Positions 33,106 through 42,339 of a stretch of 64,000 nt of DNA are shown in pieces. The DNA comes from Cenococcum geophilum 1.58 (Eukaryota; Ascomycota; Dothideomycetes; Gloniales; Gloniaceae). The notes beneath the pieces were generated by a model that saw nothing but the letters and a program-made list of their open reading frames with translations, had not been told where the DNA came from and made no database searches. The DNA lies in NCBI GenBank assembly GCA_001692895.1, contig KV748198.1:1524367-1588366 (forward strand), given 5' to 3'. Numbering within the stretch: the first letter of the stretch is position 1; every line of letters begins with the position of its first letter. The position numbers and the translations under genes were made by a program.

Positions 33106-33510
33106 GCTTGCAGCCCTCTTCCTCTCTTCATCGATTCGTCTCTGTACGAGGCTATACCTATACTCTTTACCATAACGTAATCTACAAGCATGTGGCCTAC
33201 ACAAGTATGTGGCCCGCCCCACCTAACACGCGATCGCAAAATGAGGCAATTAGTCAACCACGAACAATTGCATTTAATGTAGCTATCTACTATGTGGTTG
33301 TCTGACGTCTTGAGCACATATGTTGTGTGTTCTATCGATTTGCATATGCTGCACTTGCGTAGTGCTCGTTGCGGTCGCTCGGCCGCTGCCTCTGCTGTAG
33401 CCTCCTTATGCCTAGTTTGGGCAGTTTATGCACAAGAGGCCCCTTCTACTAATAGAACACCCCCCCTAACTATATACGTGCGCCTAGTTACCCTCTTTCT
33501 TTTTTAGCGC
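33106..33510. other. Un-RIPed GC-richer insert
   Basis: About 400 bp that keep CpA and TpG while flanks on both sides lack them. It contains a short repeat (ACAAGCATGTGGCC and ACAAGTATGTGGCC, 33,182-33,213). Short mirrored frames are present but no convincing gene. It may be a single-copy insertion or an LTR of a low-copy element. Confidence 0.4.
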
Positions 33511-33639
33511 TAGTTTTCTATACATAGCTTTTTAACTTCGCTTATAAGTTGGATAGCGTCTAATATTACTACTTTATATACCTTGATAATCTAGCTAAGG
33601 GCTTATCCTATTAGACTTAGTAGGCTATTTATTGTTACG

Positions 33640-33841
33640 GGACACCCCCGTGATACCTTATACACGTCGACCTGTTTCCACCGACTCAGCAACCAGAGAC
33701 TGACCACGAGACGGCAATCTGACAGCAATCTGCTATATTCTGCCAGGACCACTACCTAAATCCTATTCTGCTCCGTGTACGTATTAACCAAGCAACCAAG
33801 CCAACAATATATACCCTTTCTTCCCGTTTTCTTACCTTCTC
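33640..33841. repeat. LTR-like fragment starting TGTTACGGGAC
   Basis: Begins TGTTACGGGACACCCCCGTG, similar to the terminal unit at 13,110-13,147. It retains CpA. It is cut by the G1 LTR at 33,842. Confidence 0.4.
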
Positions 33842-34134
33842 TGTAACGAAGCCTTATAGCAGGAACTACGGTAGACTTGTTAATAGGCTGGGTATATAGG
33901 TAAACAAGAAGTCAACAACGTAATAACAACTAGTGGAGTGGTTACCTAATAGATTAACTCTAATTATATTCTAAGATTTACTACAAAGAGAAGAACTATC
34001 TAGGTAGGGACTATAGTCCTTTAAATATACAACCGTACTCCTAAGAAATCCTCCTTATACGTGATATATATATAGTATATAAGGTACGTAAGTTCCTTAC
34101 GTCCCTCTTGTTTAGTATATAGCATATTATATAA
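33842..34134 (-). repeat. LTR of gypsy G1, minus orientation
   Basis: The reverse complement matches 8282-8568. It starts TGTAACGAAGCC (the LTR end, less mutated than at 8568) and continues through the shared block CTAGTGGAGT / GGTTACCTAA. The length is close to the 287-bp copy. Confidence 0.7.
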
Positions 34135-34850
34135 CCTTAGCTACTATTCCTCGTTATATAGCTTAATCAGTTTTATCTTAAACTATACCTATATTAACCA
34201 ACTAGCTGCTTTTAACTTCTCTCTTAATAGTTATAATATTATACTTAAAGCGTCCGTAATACTATTTCCCTCCCTTTTATCTTTATCCGTAAAGACTTGT
34301 AATATCTCTAAGTTGTTTACTAGAGGTATAATATTTATCTAATTAATTTAGTTAATATTGTTACTTATTATACCTAAAGCTTCTTCTTCTTTACACGCCT
34401 AATGTCGTGCTCGTACTATTGCTGCAATATTATTGCTTAGTAAAATTATACTATCTCTATATTCTCGGTGTTTAAAAGAGGGGTTAGTTTACATTACACT
34501 AGTAAGCCTATCCTCTTGTTTAGAGTGTACTAAAGCAAATATTTATTTATTCTATAACGTTCGCTCTACTTCTAATACCAAATATACGCGTCCTATTATC
34601 CTTAATAGTTATTTAGTTCCCTAGTTAATTTATCTTAGGGTTTCGTATTTAATCTACTACTACTTACCTTAATAGTAAGCTATCTTAGGCTCTTGCTAAG
34701 TTAGAATATTCTTATAATACGGAGTAGAGGGCCTTAGATGCCCATATTACGGCATCTGCTTGGTTACTTCGTCTTAAGAAGGTTTGTAAGAAGGTGTGTT
34801 TTAAGGAGTAGAAACTTATAAAATTTATCTCAGTCCCAGACGATCAGCCA
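34135..34850 (-). pseudogene. C-terminal tail of gypsy G1, minus copy fragment
   Basis: Antisense counterpart of 7740-8281. The stretch CCGTAATACTATTTCCCTCC (34,253-34,272) and the acidic-tail region that follows correspond to the reverse complement of 8040-8260. It is truncated before the chromodomain and full of stops. Confidence 0.65.
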
Positions 34851-34984
34851 ATCATAAGCTGCTTACATAACAGATTAATCATCTTATGTTGTTGTCGTCT
34901 GGTACACGGTTCGGAAATTTATTAGTCCCTCGCGCCAATTTATATGTAATTCTTATACAAACTCGCGCGCCATACTAAATTTTT

Positions 34985-35295
34985 AGCCATTAATTAACAA
35001 CGAACTAACGCCTTTATAGATAATCGGCCAACGTTATGTTCTAAAACTTTATAAGGCGATTCTAATGCTGCTAAAATTATTGCGAATGGCCTGGTGGTTA
35101 CTGCTACATTTCGCCTTAAATAAGCAGATCTCCCCTTTAAAGCTCTACTTAAAACTCTACTATTATTAATTAATAACAAACTAACGCCTTTATAGATAAT
35201 CGGCTAACGTTATATTCTAGAACTTTATAAGGCGATTCTAATGCTGCCAAAATTATTATAAACGGCCTAGTGGTTACCGCTACGTTTTGCCTTAA
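34985..35295. repeat. Direct duplication of about 128 bp
   Basis: 34,990-35,117 and 35,166-35,294 are near-identical (GCCTTTATAGATAATCGG in both), differing mainly by C/T and G/A. An apparent 61-codon minus-strand frame here is a by-product. Confidence 0.8.
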
Positions 35296-35460
35296 ATATT
35301 ACCGCTAAAATAGTAAATATTTAGCTAGAGCCATTAACCATTACCAATCCTTAACGTTTGACCTCCTATATTAATATTTATGGTAGATAAACACCTAAAT
35401 AGCTAATATATTGTATCTAGATTAATTCTGTGCCTTATTACCTGCTTTATTGCTCCTCCG

Positions 35461-36066
35461 CTGCCTGCACAAAAGCCTGCACAAAAGCCTGCACGAATGC
35501 CTGCACGAATGCCTGCACGAATGCCTATATAAAGCTCTATATAAAGCTCTGCACGAGGCTCTGCTTGAAGCTCTGGTCGAAGGTCTGGTCGAAGGTCTGG
35601 TCGAAGGTCTGGTCGAGGGTCTGGTCGAGGGTCTGGTCGAGGGTCTGGTCGAGGGTCTGGTCGAGGGCCTGGTCGAAGCTCTGCTCGAGGGTCTGGTCGA
35701 AGCTCTGCTCGAGGGTCTGGTCGAAGCTCTGCTCGAGGGTCTGGTCGAAGCTCTGCTCGAGGGTCTGGTCGAAGCTCTGCTCGAGGGTCTGGTCGAAGCT
35801 CTGCTCGAAGCTCTGCTCGAAGCTCTGCTCGAAGCTCTGCTCGAAGCTCTACTCAAAGCTCTGCTCGAAGCTCTACTCAAAGCTCTGCTCGAAGCTCTGC
35901 ACGAGGCCCTGCTCGAAGCTCTGCTCGAGGGTCTGCTCGAAGCTCTGCTCAAAGCTCCACTCGAAGCTCTGCTCAAAGCTCCACTCGAAGCTCTGCTCAA
36001 AGCTCCACTCGAAGCTCTGCTCGAAGCTCTGCTCGAAGCTCTGCCTGAAACCCTATATAGAGCCCT
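35461..36066 (+). repeat. 12-bp minisatellite array 1
   Basis: About fifty copies of a 12-bp unit. Early variants are CCTGCACAAAAG and CCTGCACGAATG; later ones are GGTCTGGTCGAG and GCTCTGCTCGAA, with occasional GCTCTATATAAA. Because the unit is a multiple of three and has no stop, three frames stay open for about 190-212 codons; these are not genes. Higher-order alternation (GGTCTGGTCGAA GCTCTGCTCGAG) is visible at about 35,680-35,800. A related array lies at 54,279-54,640. Confidence 0.92.
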
Positions 36067-36207
36067 AAAGCTCTACTAACACGCAGCACTAATGTATTAG
36101 GAAGGTTCTATAATTAGCCATATAACTACCTATACAATTAATTGTTATATAATTATTTTTATAGATAGCTTTATAAATAGCTCTATAAATGTTATATAAT
36201 TACCTAT
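36067..36207. other. AT-rich spacer before the YR element
   Basis: Low-complexity TATATAATTA-rich DNA similar to that upstream of array 2 (54,110-54,280). No gene. Confidence 0.4.
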
Positions 36208-36320
36208 ATACTAGCGTCTATATATTGCTTGGCAGCATCTACCTTAGCAACGTATAATGCTAAGACCTCCCGCAATATTCGCGAATATCGAACGCAGTCA
36301 CTACGTGGCTAATTCGCTTT
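36208..36320 (+). repeat. A1 terminal repeat of YR retrotransposon
   Basis: 113 bp beginning ATACTAGCGTCTATATATTG and ending GGCTAATTCGCTTT. It matches A2 at 40,650-40,762 with only RIP-type differences, and the sequences diverge on both sides. Confidence 0.88.
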
Positions 36321-36519
36321 TAATATCGCTAAACTCATTAATATTTATTATACATTTATTATCTATTCGTTTAAGAATTATTTTATAACACTATTACCGC
36401 TTATAACTAACTAGGAGACTCGTACGCGTGTATAATCCTAATGAGCAAACCTACCTAGACGACCTATCTTAACTACACCATCGTCTATAACCGCTATACC
36501 CTCCTTTACTGGTTCTATA

Positions 36520-37690
36520 ATGCCGTCTAAGGCTAATATACGCGCCGCTGCCATAAAAGAGCGCGAAATTGCTAAAGAGTAAAGGGAACAAGCCCGAGAT
36601 GAAAGGGAGATTTAGAAGTATAAGGAAGAGCGCGAAGCCCGCCTAGTGGAGAAGGCTCGCTAGTATAAATACCACCTAGCTTAAATGGCTTAATTATAGT
36701 TAGGCTTGGCCGCTTCGGCCTTATAGGCCACTATAACAGCTACTACAGCTAATGTCCTTAGTAAGCCTCTCCCTCCTAGCGTAAAGTTGCTTGAACTCCG
36801 CCTTCCTGGCGTTATAAAAAGGGATTACCTGGATATTTTTAAGGGTACCTTTAATCTAGTAAACCTCGCCCGTTTTTGAGTCTATACTGCTTAAATTAAG
36901 ATTGCCGATAAGATATAGATTAAGAATGGTACTCTGGTTATAAGGAAGGCAAAGGTAGATAGGAAGCTATTTATAGATAAAGGCGTCTAGTTTAAAGGTT
37001 TTACTAACTATATAGTTATTACTAGCACCCTCTATATATGCCCGCTGGACCTTATCGCTAGTATACTTCTTTAGATAAATATAATTTATACCTTATTAAC
37101 CTAGTATATCTAGGTAGGTTGTATACTCGACTTAGCACTTAACTATTATACCTTTATAATAACTAATGGCCAACTAGAGCCCGCTAATTGGTAAATGCTA
37201 GCCTAGTATATAGCGCTATACCTTATAATGTCTAGTACTATCGGCTTTGCCGCCTTAAAGAGACCTAGGTTGGATACCTTCTATACCTCTAATACCTACC
37301 ATAGGTTTAATAGTAGAGGCTGCGATAATATAGCTTGTAAATACCTGTATAAGTGCTTAAAGTATAGTAAAGATTATACTGTATTATCTAAAGCTTGTGC
37401 CTAGGAATAGTAAGGCGAACCTTATAAAGTAGGGTCTAGCCTAATAATAACACTAACTTTAATTATACGCCTAGGACCTAGGCCTAATACGTTACTATTA
37501 TTCTCTACCTTTATAGAGGTAAAGGCTCTCTACTACTCTCTATTACCCCTAAGGATCTTAGCATAGTACTTTCTTCTATCTAACTACCCGGGTAATCTAC
37601 TAGCCACCTTAGTAGGTATCCTAACCTATAGCTGCGAGATAGAAGCTAAGTCTATTCCTACCTTAAGATCTTATAAGAACCATAACTCCT
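36520..37690 (+). pseudogene. YR element gag-like region
   Basis: ATG at 36,520 (MPSKANIRAAAIKEREIAKE), then a charged helical stretch and LELRLPGVIKRDYLDIFKGT (about 36,794-36,850). A zinc-finger-like segment, CDNIACKYLYKC then LKYSKDYTVLSKAC, lies at about 37,323-37,400. TAG stops occur at expected Gln codons. The order matches the first ORF of Ngaro-type elements. Confidence 0.7.
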
Positions 37691-37699
37691 CTTAAGATA

Positions 37700-38260
37700 A
37701 CGCCGACCTTATCTTTAAGAAGATAATATTAGACCTTAAAAAAGGACATATTAGAATCGCAATAGGGCCTATTATAGTCTTACCTCTTAGCCTAGTGCCA
37801 AAATTAGATAGAGGATACCGCTGAATTCACGATCTCTCCTTTTTACTAGCATTTTTAGTTAATAACGCAATCCTAGAAGAATATGGAGCACTAATATACA
37901 CTACAGTTACCGCTATTTAAGCCTACGTTATTTCTGTAGGTTGCAGATATCTGCTGCTTAAAAGAGATATTAAAGACGCGTTTTGTATAGTCCCCCTATC
38001 TTATAGGGTAAGAACATTAATAGGCTTCTCCTAAAAAGGTGTTACCTACTAGGAATACTGCCTATCCTTTAGTCTTTAAACTGCGCCGCTTATATTTAAC
38101 CTCTTCGTAAAAGGCCTATATTAGATACTCTATTTATAACTGCCTTACGAGGTAGAATACTACCTAGATAACTTTATCTTTATCCTTACTAACCTAAATA
38201 ACTTAGTGGCTGTTACCTAGACTTACATCTCTATTACTAACTCCCTAGGTATCCCTTAAA
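37700..38260 (+). pseudogene. YR element reverse transcriptase
   Basis: Reads VPKLDRGYR-stop-IHDLSF (about 37,797-37,844), the DIRS/Ngaro R(V/W)IHDLS block. It continues LLKRDIKDAFCIVPLSYRVR (about 37,957-38,015), then LIGFS-stop-KGVTY, TAPLIFNLFVKGLY, and the catalytic box EVEYYLDNFIFI (about 38,139-38,180; YLDD with D to N by G-to-A). Dead by RIP. Confidence 0.85.
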
Positions 38261-38619
38261 ATGGCTCTAAAGATATAGTAGGAACTGTTATTAAAGTTTT
38301 AGGATATACTATTAACACCGTATAAATGCAAACGCGATTATTACTATAGAAACAATTATATGCTATTAAGAAAGTCACTACCGCACTCTAATATGGCTTA
38401 TTATCGTTCCTTTAAGCCTAATAGCTTGCGGGCTACCTTATATAGTGCGCCCACGTAATTAGACTTGGTTGATTTTACTTTAGATCCCTTTAGATCTTTA
38501 TTACTGCTTAGCTGAAGACTCTAGTAAATAAGTATAAACCTAGGCAATTTAGCACTAAGTTGCGAAGTAACTTATGTGTCTGGCTTAATCTACTTACTAT
38601 AAGTAATGGGGTATTATTC

Positions 38620-39060
38620 TTTAATAACGTCAAGCGTACCCGTATTTATTTCTTTACTAACGCCTCTACCTAGTTTGGGTTTAGCGGCTTTTACTTTTTT
38701 AAGAAACTTAAATATAAGGATAACTAGTAGTGGTATATAGCTAACCTCCCTTAATTTTAGGCGTTTAGTATATTACCTAAGCTTAGTTAATAAGTAGACT
38801 ATATTAATCTAAAAGAGATATATACTATTGCTTACGTATTTAATCTATAGTCTACTAACTAGCAGTATAGCGCGCTATCTATTTACACTAATAGTATAGT
38901 AGTTTACTAGGGCATTAAGAAGACTGTTATCCGTAGTATAGCAAATAAATTACTCCATAAGATTATGCTGGCTGCTATAGCTTACGATATTATAATATCC
39001 GCGAAGTGGATCCTAGGTGATTTGAATAGCTTAGCTAATATATTATCTTAATTCTAGGCC
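38620..39060 (+). pseudogene. YR element RNase H
   Basis: Reads RTRIYFFTNAST-stop-FGFSGFYFF (about 38,638-38,700; the TDAS motif with D to N), then VDYINLKEIYTIAYVFNL (about 38,796-38,850), SIYTNSIVVY, and SAKWILGDLNSLANILS near 39,000-39,050. The block follows the RT directly, as in YR retrotransposons. Confidence 0.8.
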
Positions 39061-39179
39061 GCGGCTATCTATTAATTCTGCCCATACTGGGCCCTTAATT
39101 TATTACTACTAAAGCTAATAAGTTTTTAATAGGTGCCGTAAACCTAATAGACTACTTATAACCGCCTATAAACTTTAAA

Positions 39180-40195
39180 GATAATATTAACGCGCCATTT
39201 AACCTCTACGCGCTCCTTCTCTAGAACGGCCTTGCGCTAGCAACCCGTAGGAACTATTTCTTAGTAGTTAACAGCTGGGAGTTATACTGCGTACTTAAAG
39301 GAGTCTCCCCCTACTTAGCTAAGCCGCGTAAACTAGGCGAATGGATTACTTACCGCGCGTTTGGTACCTCCTAGCTATAGATAGGTAAGCTTAAGGCCGA
39401 AACCTTACGAGCCTACGTCTCCGTAATTCGCTCGCGCTACGTAGATTACGGCATTTTAATTATAGCATTTAAGGATCCTATAGTACACCGATTACTTACT
39501 AGAGTAGCCGCTATCTCTCCCTTAGCAAAAAAGGATAAGTAACCTATTACTAGGGACATTTTAGCCTAGGTAGTAATATACGGCTTATTACTACCGGATG
39601 TTAACACTAATGCCGTATTTACCCTCGCATTTACTAGATTTTTATATAGTCGAGATTACGTATACTACGGCGAAGCTTAAGAACCGAACGACCTTCCTAG
39701 CAAAAAAGGCTATTTAACACAATATTACCTTTACACCTAGTGGGATAATATTCCGCCTTAAATAGAGTAAAGCTAATAAGTAATACTAGGGCGTTGACGT
39801 CGCTATTATGGCGGTAGGTGGCCTATTATGCCTAGTTGCTGCTATAATAAAGCTATTTAACAGGAACCCTTAACCCCTTAACTCTCCCTTATTTAGTTTT
39901 AATGGTAAACCCTTTACCTCTTTAGGGGTTCGCAAGATCCTTTCCTTCTATTTAATAGCTGCTGGGATTAACCTAAGTAGTTACTTAAACTACTTCTTCC
40001 ACTAGGGCGCTGCCTAGTTTGCTAAAGATTTAGGGTGTTTATATTAGCAAATTCAGTAGCTAAGTCGGTGGTTATTAGAAGCCTTTCGCCTATATATTAG
40101 GACTAAAACCACTAACCTCCGTCGCCTTAACTCTTACTTTTAGCGTAGTATACCGCTCTTAGCGTAAGAATTATTACGTAGTAGGTTAAGATGTT
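39180..40195 (+). pseudogene. YR element tyrosine recombinase
   Basis: Reads NGLALATRRNYFLVVNSWEL (N-terminal core-binding domain, about 39,223-39,280), then VFTLAFTRFLYSRDYVYY (about 39,618-39,671), then YFFH-stop-GAA-stop-FAKDLGC at about 39,991-40,038, equivalent to the HxxR box HSFRRGAA. LSRWLLEAFRLYIRT, carrying the expected catalytic Tyr, lies at about 40,060-40,108. The order and spacing fit a DIRS/Ngaro recombinase. Stops and an Arg-to-His change show inactivation. Confidence 0.85.
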
Positions 40196-40290
40196 AAGAG
40201 GGCCACTAAGGCGCTAGTAGTAAGCGAGCTAATAGCGATTTTCCATGCCGGGCATAGAAAATCCTAATTGGTTGGCTTATAACTTAGGGT

Positions 40291-40468
40291 TAGCAGAATA
40301 TAGCAAAATATAATAATATGGCAGAACTTAGCAGAATGTAATAATATAGCAGAATTTGGCAGAATGCGATAATGTAGCAAAATTTAGCAGAATGCGATAA
40401 TATGGCAGAATTTAGCAGAATATAATAAGGTGGCAGAATTTGGCAGAATATAGCAGAATGCGGTAATG
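40291..40468 (+). repeat. 28-bp subterminal tandem repeat in the YR element
   Basis: Six copies of TGGCAGAATTTAGCAGAATG plus an eight-base GCGATAAT-like end, starting at 40,291, 40,319, 40,347, 40,375, 40,403 and 40,431 (the last has 10 extra bases). The array lies between the recombinase and B1. Confidence 0.88.
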
Positions 40469-40488
40469 TCTTATTAGGCGCAGGAGCT

Positions 40489-40652
40489 TTGCTTGGGGAT
40501 ATCTGGCCGCTTTAGGGCAAATCCTTAGTAGATTTAAGTGCTAGGAACTAGTAAAACTGTTAAGAACTAGTCCTAGAGCGACCTTATAGCCCTGCGCCTC
40601 CTAATTATATAAAAATTAAAATATCCCCTTACGTAACTGCGATAGATAGATA
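40489..40652 (+). repeat. B1 repeat of YR retrotransposon
   Basis: Shares ATCTGGCCGCTTTAGGGCAA and everything through CTGCGATAGATAGATA with B2 (40,910-41,075). It abuts A2 directly. Confidence 0.87.
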
Positions 40653-40762
40653 CTAGCGTCTATATATTGCTTAGCAGCATCTACCTTAGTAACGTATAAT
40701 GCTGAGACCTCCTGTAATATTCGCGAATATTAAACGCAGTTACTACGTGGCTAATTCGCTTT
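40650..40762 (+). repeat. A2 repeat of YR retrotransposon
   Basis: Second copy of A1, placed between B1 and B2, with RIP-type differences only. Confidence 0.88.
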
Positions 40763-40909
40763 CTCCACCCGCTATCCCTTACACTTAGTATGCATTATAT
40801 ATAGATAGCGCTTTAAGGTAATTCTTTAGTAGGTGCTAGGAACTAGCAAAACCACTAAGAGCCAGCCTTAATGCGACCACTATAGTTAGATAGTCTTACA
40901 GCTATAGGC

Positions 40910-41075
40910 TTGCGGTTAGGGACATCTGGCCGCTTTAGGGCAAATCCTTAGCAGATTTAAGTGCTAGGAACTAGCAAAACTGTTAAAAACTAGCCCTAGA
41001 GCGACCTTATAGCCCTACGCCTCCCAATTATACAAAAATTAAAATATCCCCTTACGTGACTGCGATAGATAGATA
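40910..41075 (+). repeat. B2 terminal repeat of YR retrotransposon
   Basis: Second copy of B1. The element ends at GATAGATAGATA, where the two copies diverge. A 147-bp spacer (40,763-40,909) separates it from A2; that spacer also contains a partial internal echo of the B motif (GTGCTAGGAACTAGCAAAAC, 40,831-40,850). Confidence 0.87.
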
Positions 41076-41172
41076 AACGCCTATTATAAGGTAATAAGCT
41101 TTATATTACTTAGTTATTAAATAGCTTAAAAAGGTAATAAGTATTTAATTTAGTACTAGATATACTATATAG

Positions 41173-41185
41173 AATAATATATATA
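41173..41185. repeat. Left target duplication of short LINE-derived element
   Basis: AATAATATATATA, repeated at 42,199-42,211. Confidence 0.7.
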
Positions 41186-42198
41186 ATAATAATTCTTCTT
41201 TAATTAACGTCTGATACGGATGCTATTTAGCCCTACGCAGACTACTCCATACACAAGGGAAAAGTAATATTAACGGGAAAAAACCCTTGCTGCTGGGGGG
41301 GAGGAAAAACCCTATGAGCCACCTCAGTAGGATAAAAAACCCCGATTTGCCATGTCCGTCCGTAGCAGCGGCCCTGCGGGCCTACAGCTACGTCTTGCCT
41401 CCTTAGATGTTTCGAACTCCTTAGGAACCACTGCTTCCTTCTCTAGCTCATCAAAGCTAGGGTTCACTACGTCCCAGCTAGGCCCTACTAATCAATTGCT
41501 ATGTCTTATTGTCTTATTGTGTCCTATATCTTAACCATCCCCTATATACTATCTCTTATAGACCATTGCCGTATACGCCATGCCTCCCCCCCCCCTAGAG
41601 CCATTAAAGGCGTAAGGGGGATTTATCCGTTTTAACTACTGTAATACAGATAAGCGAGCGGAATATTATATATTTGGGTATCTTTTATACCTAGGCCCCA
41701 GCTAGGCCCTTTTTAAGGGTCACCACTCCGTCAAAAGGAGACAGGGAAAACCGTGGGTCGTAATCCAGGCTGCTAGGTAGTATTTGGTAGTAAGACGGCG
41801 AGTAACCGCATGCTCCGCGGGCGATCGCCCTGGGGGTTAGGAGGGGCCGTATATTTGCTCATTCGTTCGCTTGTTGCCCGTTCGTCAATATAAGGTCGTT
41901 GATGCTTTCTATTGGGGGTAAGGGGATGTTATCGAAAGCTGTTTATCCACGTTGGATTATATAGGTGCTTAATAGGAAAACTAGTAGCTGTATTGTAAAG
42001 GGGTACCGTCAGTAGTAGTTTTCGAGATCTCACCATCCCATGCGAAAACTTTTCACTACACCCCACGACGCATATAACCACCAGGTCCTACTTGCACGCG
42101 CTGTGCAACGTCTCTGCGTTGGCTCTAGGTCTGAACTTCGAAAACCCAGGTTTGTAGCCGTCACCACGTACAGGTGCAGAATCCGTTTTCGACGGCCA
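41186..42198 (-). mobile_element. Short L1-related LINE insertion (about 1 kb), lightly mutated
   Basis: The 3' end on the minus strand (41,186-41,230) matches that of LINE L1 (TTAACGTC(T/C)GAT and CGCAGACTACTCC), followed by a related but diverged 3' region. The other end, at 42,198, is GC-richer and keeps CpA. The 13-bp target duplications support one retrotransposition event. No endonuclease or RT motif is visible, so it is a truncated or non-autonomous (SINE-like) relative. Short plus-strand frames at 41,352-41,534 and 42,040-42,225 are spurious. Confidence 0.65.
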
Positions 42199-42211
42199 AA
42201 TAATATATATA
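42199..42211. repeat. Right target duplication of short LINE-derived element
   Basis: AATAATATATATA, identical to 41,173-41,185. Confidence 0.7.
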
Positions 42212-42339
42212 CTAGTTATAGTTAGCTACTAAGGCACTTAATACCTATGTAATTGCTTATATGTATGTCTATACCCTTACTATAAAATAGCCTCTATAGT
42301 ATAGTATAATAAAAGTATAAAATTAATAAAGTAAATATA

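Larger units (their letters stand above)
36208..41075 (+). mobile_element. Tyrosine-recombinase retrotransposon (Ngaro/DIRS-type) with split direct repeats
   Basis: The element is about 4.9 kb, with the order A1 (36,208-36,320), coding region, B1 (40,489-40,652), A2 (40,650-40,762) and B2 (40,910-41,075). This A1...B1-A2-B2 layout is the split-direct-repeat structure of Ngaro-like YR retrotransposons. Coding landmarks in order are a zinc-finger gag, a DIRS-type reverse transcriptase, RNase H and a C-terminal tyrosine recombinase; no DDE integrase is present. Such elements integrate through a circular intermediate and leave no target duplication; none was seen. It is heavily RIPed and inactive. 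Confidence 0.87.

Noticed and set aside
35461..36066. CRISPR-like array
   Set aside because: Units are contiguous 12-mers without spacers, in a fungal genome.
35422..36079. Long frames of 190-212 codons with repetitive Leu/Glu, Cys/Ser/Lys or Arg/Ser sequence
   Set aside because: They are produced by a stop-free 12-bp tandem repeat and appear in several frames and both strands at once.
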